This document shows, piece by piece, positions 12,719 through 16,374 of a stretch of 16,374 bases of DNA (the stretch's first letter is position 1; every line of letters begins with the position of its first letter). Source of the DNA: Thermoplasmata archaeon (GTDB lineage: Archaea > Thermoplasmatota > Thermoplasmata > Thermoplasmatales > Thermoplasmataceae); NCBI GenBank assembly GCA_021797265.1, contig JAJZZZ010000015.1, positions 1 to 16,374 of the forward strand, given 5' to 3'. Under the pieces are notes generated by a model. That model ran no database searches and was not told the origin of the DNA. It saw nothing but the letters and a program-made list of their open reading frames with translations. Position numbers and translations under genes: made by a program.

Positions 12719-13423
12719 TTATTTGGAGAGTTTCTCCACTTCTTCCTTAGAATAGAGCCTGAATTTGCTGCCTTCAACTATGGTGGCTACTTCCGGGCTC
12801 CTGAACTCACCGTTTTCCTCGCTTGCTGACTTAAGTGAATTGATGGCCATCTTAACCGCTTCAGTTTCACTGATGCCCTCGTTATATTCTTTCTCAAGGA
12901 ATGCAGTAACCTGATCCCTCAGTGCTCCAATTGCTACTGCCTTGTATTCGTTGATTGTTCCTGCAGGATCACAGTCAAAGAGTCTTGGTCCTATGCTGTC
13001 AACTCCTGCAAAAATCATGGAAACACCGTAAGGTCTTACACCACCATACTGTGTATACTGCTGCATCTGATCTGCAGACCTTTTCACAAGGTTTTCAATA
13101 TTTACAAGTGACCCGTAGGTAATCTTTTCCTGCTGTGCAGCTACCCGGCTGTAATCAACAAGTACCCTGGCATCGGCCACAAGTCCGGATGTAACTGTTG
13201 CAACATAATCATCAATGAGCTGGATTTTTTCCATTGAGTTCTGTTCAACCAGCCGGCTTCTTACTTTTTTGTCAGAGATAAGTGCCACTCCGTTCTTGAA
13301 TTTGATTCCGAGAGCGGTGGATCCTTTCTTAACAGCTTCTCTTGCATATTCTACCTGAAATAGTCTACCATCGGGGGAAAATACTGTGATTGCTCTATCA
13401 TAAGCCATCTGGCCTTGTTGCAT
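12719..13423 (-). CDS. psmA: 20S proteasome alpha subunit
   Basis: Non-catalytic alpha subunit forming the outer rings and gate of the archaeal 20S proteasome. The protein is 234 aa. The N-terminal gate [20 protein letters not shown] and the H0/H1 signature [20 protein letters not shown] are diagnostic and look nearly identical to the Thermoplasma acidophilum protein as I remember it. [29 protein letters not shown] and the late EEVEKLSK agree. The conserved gate tyrosine (Tyr8) and Arg/Lys pocket residues appear present. The psmB beta subunit is not in the window. A TATA box (13459-13465) and ribosome binding site AAGGTGA (13436-13430) precede the ATG. psmA heads the exosome superoperon, as in other euryarchaea. 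Confidence 0.98.
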   Translation of the reverse strand: MQQGQMAYDRAITVFSPDGRLFQVEYAREAVKKGSTALGIKFKNGVALISDKKVRSRLVEQNSMEKIQLIDDYVATVTSGLVADARVLVDYSRVAAQQEKITYGSLVNIENLVKRSADQMQQYTQYGGVRPYGVSMIFAGVDSIGPRLFDCDPAGTINEYKAVAIGALRDQVTAFLEKEYNEGISETEAVKMAINSLKSASEENGEFRSPEVATIVEGSKFRLYSKEEVEKLSK

Positions 13424-13429
13424 ATATAT

Positions 13430-13436
13430 TCACCTT
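13430..13436 (-). promoter_or_regulatory. Shine-Dalgarno site of psmA
   Basis: Minus-strand AAGGTGA lies 6 nt upstream of the psmA ATG. It is the strongest ribosome binding site seen in the window and shows that this gene is not leaderless. Confidence 0.65.
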
Positions 13437-13458
13437 GGGCTTCCATAGTCTAAACGTA

Positions 13459-13465
13459 TTATAAA
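13459..13465 (-). promoter_or_regulatory. TATA box for psmA
   Basis: Minus-strand TTTATAA, preceded by AAAAGG, lies 36-42 bp before the psmA ATG. It predicts a leader of about 14 nt that just includes the Shine-Dalgarno site. It faces away from the hydrolase promoter at 13487-13493. Confidence 0.55.
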
Positions 13466-13486
13466 CCTTTTCTCAAGCCGTGCTTC

Positions 13487-13493
13487 TATAATA
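13487..13493 (+). promoter_or_regulatory. Possible TATA box for the metal-dependent hydrolase gene
   Basis: TATAATA lies in the divergent spacer and would start transcription near 13515. If so, the mRNA would begin after the GTG at 13503 but before the ATG at 13587, leaving a leader of about 70 nt to that ATG. An in-frame ATG at 13527 would be close to the 5' end. Confidence 0.4.
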
Positions 13494-13586
13494 GTTTAGA
13501 GGGTGATACTATACCAGTTGGCTCCTATGTATGGATCTACAAATGCGAAACTGTATAGGGATGATCTCATTCAATGTCCAGGAATT

Positions 13587-14432
13587 ATGAAAGATTTTGC
13601 CGGTTTCATAATCATGGACAATCATCTGCATCTGAGGCTGGATGGAAGGCTCCTTGAGGCAATAAAACTATTCACCAGGCTTGGCGGAAACGCAGTAAAT
13701 CTAGTAAATCTTCCTGATTATGGAGTTCCGGCTGCTGGATATTATAAGGATATATACGGAAGAACCCTCAAGATTGCAGATATGATCAGGGCCGAGTTCA
13801 AAATTCCGGTTCTTGTAACTCTTGGCCCGTACCCTCTAGACTACTTTCACTTTCAAAATCACTCCATGGATGGCTTTGAATCAATGAGGGAGGGCCTATA
13901 TCTTGCCGAGAAATATCTAGAGAACTCGAGAGCAGATGCTATAGGCGAGATTGGAAGGCCACATTTTGAATATTCGCCAGACAGGTCAGATGGCTTCAAT
14001 TCCATTCTGGAAGATGCATTCAAAATATGTCATGCCCATGGGGCTCCGGCAATTCTGCACACTGAGGACCTCACGCCTGAATCTTACTGCAGCCTCCAAA
14101 AATCTGCAAAGTCTGCAGGCCTTGATCCTGTCAAAGTCGTCAAGCATCATGCCCTTCCTTCAGATCTATCCTTCGAAAATTCTCTCACCCTGTCGGTGCT
14201 GGCCACACGGCAGAACACAAGGGAAATCAGCAGAAGCAGGCGTAGAATGTTTCTTGAAACTGACTACGTGGATGATCCATCTTCATGGAAAGTTATCCCT
14301 CCTGACTCAGTGCCAAAAAGGGCGATTTACATCAGGGAAAATATGGATAACTGGGAGGACTTGTTTTCAAACATTTTCAGGGATACACCAGTTTCTGTCT
14401 TTGGATCGGAGCATTTCGCAGGAATGATATGA
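13587..14432 (+). CDS. TIM-barrel metal-dependent hydrolase (TatD/urease superfamily, COG1831-like)
   Basis: Predicted metal-dependent hydrolase of unknown substrate. From ATG 13587 the protein is 281 aa. The metal-binding set of the amidohydrolase/TatD fold is complete: DNHLH (His13, His15), Glu121 in AIGEIGRPHF, His158 in AILHTED, His187/188 in VKHHALPS, and Asp226 in FLETDYVDDP. ETDYVDDP and the early NAVNLVNLPDYG point to the archaeal COG1831-type subgroup rather than true TatD DNase. The frame is open back to a GTG at 13503, with other in-frame ATGs at 13527 and 13614. I chose 13587 because it keeps the first beta strand (GFIIMDNHLHL) intact; the start is uncertain. It is divergent from psmA and lies 53 bp before GINS. 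Confidence 0.85.
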   Translation: MKDFAGFIIMDNHLHLRLDGRLLEAIKLFTRLGGNAVNLVNLPDYGVPAAGYYKDIYGRTLKIADMIRAEFKIPVLVTLGPYPLDYFHFQNHSMDGFESMREGLYLAEKYLENSRADAIGEIGRPHFEYSPDRSDGFNSILEDAFKICHAHGAPAILHTEDLTPESYCSLQKSAKSAGLDPVKVVKHHALPSDLSFENSLTLSVLATRQNTREISRSRRRMFLETDYVDDPSSWKVIPPDSVPKRAIYIRENMDNWEDLFSNIFRDTPVSVFGSEHFAGMI

Positions 14433-14456
14433 ACGGTAATCGGTCCTGAGCCAGAA

Positions 14457-14466
14457 TTAAATATAT
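14457..14466 (+). promoter_or_regulatory. TATA box for GINS
   Basis: TTAAATATAT is centred about 25 bp upstream of the ATG at 14486, as for a leaderless mRNA. It lies only 5-14 bp from the upstream in-frame ATG at 14471, which is too close, so it argues for translation from 14486. Confidence 0.6.
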
Positions 14467-14485
14467 TCACATGTTATCTAAAGGC

Positions 14486-15151
14486 ATGAATCTCAGCCCA
14501 ACTCAGATCGACAAGGTATCAGAGGAACTCAGATCATTCCTCAGGGCTGAGGCCAGAACAAAGAAGATCAGAAAAATGGAGCCCACCTTCTATCGAAACA
14601 TTGTGTCCGCCCTTGAAACGTTAATGCAGGAATCAGAAAGCCATCTCAAGGACAGGGACATCAGTTCATACATCCGGATCAAGGAGAGGATGGATGAGAT
14701 TGAACGTGATTTTAAGGCTCTCTTTCAGCGCCGATTTGAAAAAATTGCCTCACTATCGGTCTATGATCTAGACTCAGAGCTGATGTCCTCCCTTACCCCG
14801 GAGGAGAAAGAGTTCATAGTTGTCCTTCACAACCAGATTCAGGATCAGTATAAGGTCCTCCTGCAGAGAGAAAAGAAGGAAGAACCATCACCTCGAATTA
14901 AGGAAGAAGGGCCAGAGGAGAAAGCACCTGAATTAAAGAAGGAAGTCGAGACCGAAGATACGAATGTTCAGAAACCTTTGGAGGAGAAAGCTCCAGTCGA
15001 ATATGCCCTTGTTTTGATAAAAGGAGATCAGCCTCCAATAGCACAGCCTGACAGAGATTACTTTCTGCATGATCAGGATCTGGTCTATCTTCCATCAACG
15101 TTTGCTGATTTGCTTGTAAAAAGAGGAGCCGCAGAAAAAATAGTTATTTGA
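14486..15151 (+). CDS. DNA replication factor GINS (Gins51 type)
   Basis: Component of the archaeal CMG-like replicative helicase, bridging MCM and the GAN/RecJ (Cdc45-like) protein. From ATG 14486 the protein is 221 aa. The N-terminal helical A domain spans about 1-130, with MEPTFYRNIVSALETL (31-46) and DLDSELMSSLTPEEKEFIVVLH (about 94-115). A charged, proline-containing linker follows (about 130-170, Glu/Lys-rich, with a repeated EEKAP). The small beta-rich B domain is at the C-terminus (YALVLIKGDQPPIAQPDRDY onward, 173-221). A-then-B order defines Gins51. Thermoplasma is reported to carry only this type, forming a homotetramer. The alternative start at 14471 adds five residues but conflicts with the TATA position. 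It is convergent with the surface-protein gene, with 8 bp between stops. Confidence 0.88.
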   Translation: MNLSPTQIDKVSEELRSFLRAEARTKKIRKMEPTFYRNIVSALETLMQESESHLKDRDISSYIRIKERMDEIERDFKALFQRRFEKIASLSVYDLDSELMSSLTPEEKEFIVVLHNQIQDQYKVLLQREKKEEPSPRIKEEGPEEKAPELKKEVETEDTNVQKPLEEKAPVEYALVLIKGDQPPIAQPDRDYFLHDQDLVYLPSTFADLLVKRGAAEKIVI

Positions 15152-15173
15152 AGGAAGATCTATTTCTTCCTTC
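15135..15173. terminator. Hairpin between convergent GINS and surface-protein genes
   Basis: GAAGGAAGA (15150-15158) and TCTTCCTTC (15165-15173) form a 9-bp perfect stem with a 6-nt loop. The stem includes both stop regions: the GINS stop and the RRKK end of the convergent protein. On the minus strand a T6 run (15140-15135) follows 9 nt later, so it best fits a terminator for the surface-protein gene. On the plus strand only short T pairs follow. Confidence 0.5.
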
Positions 15174-16374
15174 TTGTATAAACAATTGCAGTACCGGCCA
15201 CTATAACAACAACCACAGCACCGATTATGCCAAGTTCAAGGTAGGAAAGGTTTCCGGGAAGATTTGACACTGGCCCTTCAGGTGTTGAGGATACTGTCAC
15301 ATTATGTGTGCTGAAGTGTGGTATATGGACAATAACAAGGTATCCTCCATTTTCCGGAACGGCTGCGTAGTATGCCTTCACGCTGCTGGTCACATTCAGC
15401 GCGCTGCCAGCGCTGGATAACTGAGTTGCAAGTTTGCCGTCAAAATAAACGTAGATCTTTCCGGTTGATGTAAGGAAGGAGCTGTTGACAAATATTGCAA
15501 TGTTGTTTCCGAAGTGCTGTGTTGAACTCACTATCATTGATACTCTTCCGGAGCCTGCCGATGTAACGTTTATGCTAAGTGAATTGTTGAAGAACGTACT
15601 GAAGTTTACTGCTCCTGCTCCCATGTTTTCAATAGACAGTTCTGCCGCTATTTTTCCATGCTCAATTGCGTATTCCACAGGAGCGGCCGCCGATGAAGAA
15701 ATTTTCTGAAGTCCCGGGGGAGCCACAAAGGTCATATGCGCCACGGATGAACTGTTCGCACTTACCTCAATGACATGTGTTGTATTGTTGTAAGAGGAAA
15801 AGTTTGCGCCATTAACATAAAGGAAACCCCTCATTCCATGCCCATGTATTAGATATGCTTCGGAGGATGCCTGTACATTCTCATTGAGATTCAGTGTTTC
15901 ATTCATGAATATGTCATTGTTGGAGCTTGCAGTTGAAGTATTCAGGGTTGTTTCAGCACCTGCAGAAAGATGCACTTCTGTAACATTGAATCCGGCTGCG
16001 AGTGCAAACTTCATTGTTCCATTGTTCAGCAGCGCACCGGTGTTCAGTGTAGGATTGTTATGCATAACAAACAAATAACTGGAATTGGCATACAGGAAAA
16101 GGCTGCCAAGGATACTGAAATTTCCGTCCCTGAAAACAGGCAGATATCTTGAGGAGCCAAGGCTTCCATTGCCTGTTGCGCTTATCTCATTGAATATTCT
16201 CAGATTTCCAAGGGCGTTTGCGGTAAAGTTGCTCACAACGCCGGTAGTGCTGTTGAAATCGAAGCCCACATATGAGCCATTCACAAGACCAGTGGTTTTG
16301 TTGTAAGTGAACTTATGATCGTTCCTCTTCAGGACTCTATGAAGGATTTCATTCAATCCCTGGTGATCTACGAA
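15160..16374 (-). CDS. Large N-glycosylation-rich cell-surface protein with C-terminal membrane anchor, 5' end outside window
   Basis: No known family recognised. The frame is open to the window edge, so the first residues are missing; at least 404 aa are visible. An internal TTG at 16356 is unlikely to be the start, because coding-like sequence continues upstream of it. About 22 N-x-S/T sequons are spread over the visible part, together with many Ser, Thr, Asn, Ala and Gly residues, as expected for a heavily glycosylated archaeal surface protein. The C-terminus has one hydrophobic segment (ELGIIGAVVVVIVAGTAIVY) followed by TRRKK, a stop-transfer anchor with the bulk of the protein outside. 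Just before it, HIPHFSTHNVTV resembles the HFS-containing end of many archaeal secreted domains. Likely a cell-envelope or adhesion protein. It ends at a hairpin next to the GINS gene. Confidence 0.82.
   Translation of the reverse strand, partial: FVDHQGLNEILHRVLKRNDHKFTYNKTTGLVNGSYVGFDFNSTTGVVSNFTANALGNLRIFNEISATGNGSLGSSRYLPVFRDGNFSILGSLFLYANSSYLFVMHNNPTLNTGALLNNGTMKFALAAGFNVTEVHLSAGAETTLNTSTASSNNDIFMNETLNLNENVQASSEAYLIHGHGMRGFLYVNGANFSSYNNTTHVIEVSANSSSVAHMTFVAPPGLQKISSSAAAPVEYAIEHGKIAAELSIENMGAGAVNFSTFFNNSLSINVTSAGSGRVSMIVSSTQHFGNNIAIFVNSSFLTSTGKIYVYFDGKLATQLSSAGSALNVTSSVKAYYAAVPENGGYLVIVHIPHFSTHNVTVSSTPEGPVSNLPGNLSYLELGIIGAVVVVIVAGTAIVYTRRKK

Noticed and set aside
1..16374. tRNA, rRNA, CRISPR, insertion sequence or integrase-type elements
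   Set aside because: No cloverleaf-like sequence, regular repeat-spacer array, terminal inverted repeats or transposase motif was seen on either strand by eye.

Overview
The window is a gene-dense, moderate-GC stretch of an archaeal chromosome, most likely from the order Thermoplasmatales. The best evidence is the proteasome alpha subunit, whose first about 35 residues read as I remember the Thermoplasma acidophilum protein. A euryarchaeal exosome-type superoperon, a single Gins51-type GINS gene, many TATA boxes about 25 bp upstream of start codons (leaderless mRNAs) and heavy AGA/AGG use agree. No mobile element, CRISPR array, rRNA or tRNA gene was seen. No stretch longer than 300 bases lacks a gene.

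Left part (1-6052), metabolic and accessory genes in short units: carA (minus, cut at its 3' end by the window edge) behind sfsA (minus); a DsrE-like protein (plus); kbl, a glycine C-acetyltransferase-type enzyme (minus); carbamate kinase (plus); a xanthine/hypoxanthine-type phosphoribosyltransferase with an unusual C-terminal tail (minus); and a membrane-anchored SPFH/stomatin protein (plus).

Central part (6021-13423, all minus), one information-processing block in transcription order: psmA (proteasome alpha), SBDS, rrp4, rrp41, rrp42 (exosome), eL43, rpoP, pus10, eL21, rpoF (Rpo4), a DUF655 RNA-binding protein, ksgA/dim1. From rrp4 to ksgA the genes overlap or lie within 14 nt of each other, so they probably share one transcript. 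psmA and SBDS have their own promoter signals. The block joins RNA degradation, rRNA/tRNA modification, ribosome assembly, two ribosomal proteins and two RNA polymerase subunits.

Right part (13487-16374): a TIM-barrel metal-dependent hydrolase of the TatD/urease-superfamily type, the replication protein GINS (both plus), and a large N-glycosylation-rich cell-surface protein (minus) whose 5' end lies beyond the window.

The main non-coding observation is that all four convergent gene junctions carry inverted repeats. The clearest is an 11-bp perfect stem followed by T6 at the end of the SPFH gene. It lies wholly inside the coding sequence of the convergent ksgA gene. No clearly new multi-gene system is visible. 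The best leads are the terminator hairpins, a Pus10 with an altered conserved motif, an RpoP with a shortened zinc site, the phosphoribosyltransferase tail and the surface glycoprotein.
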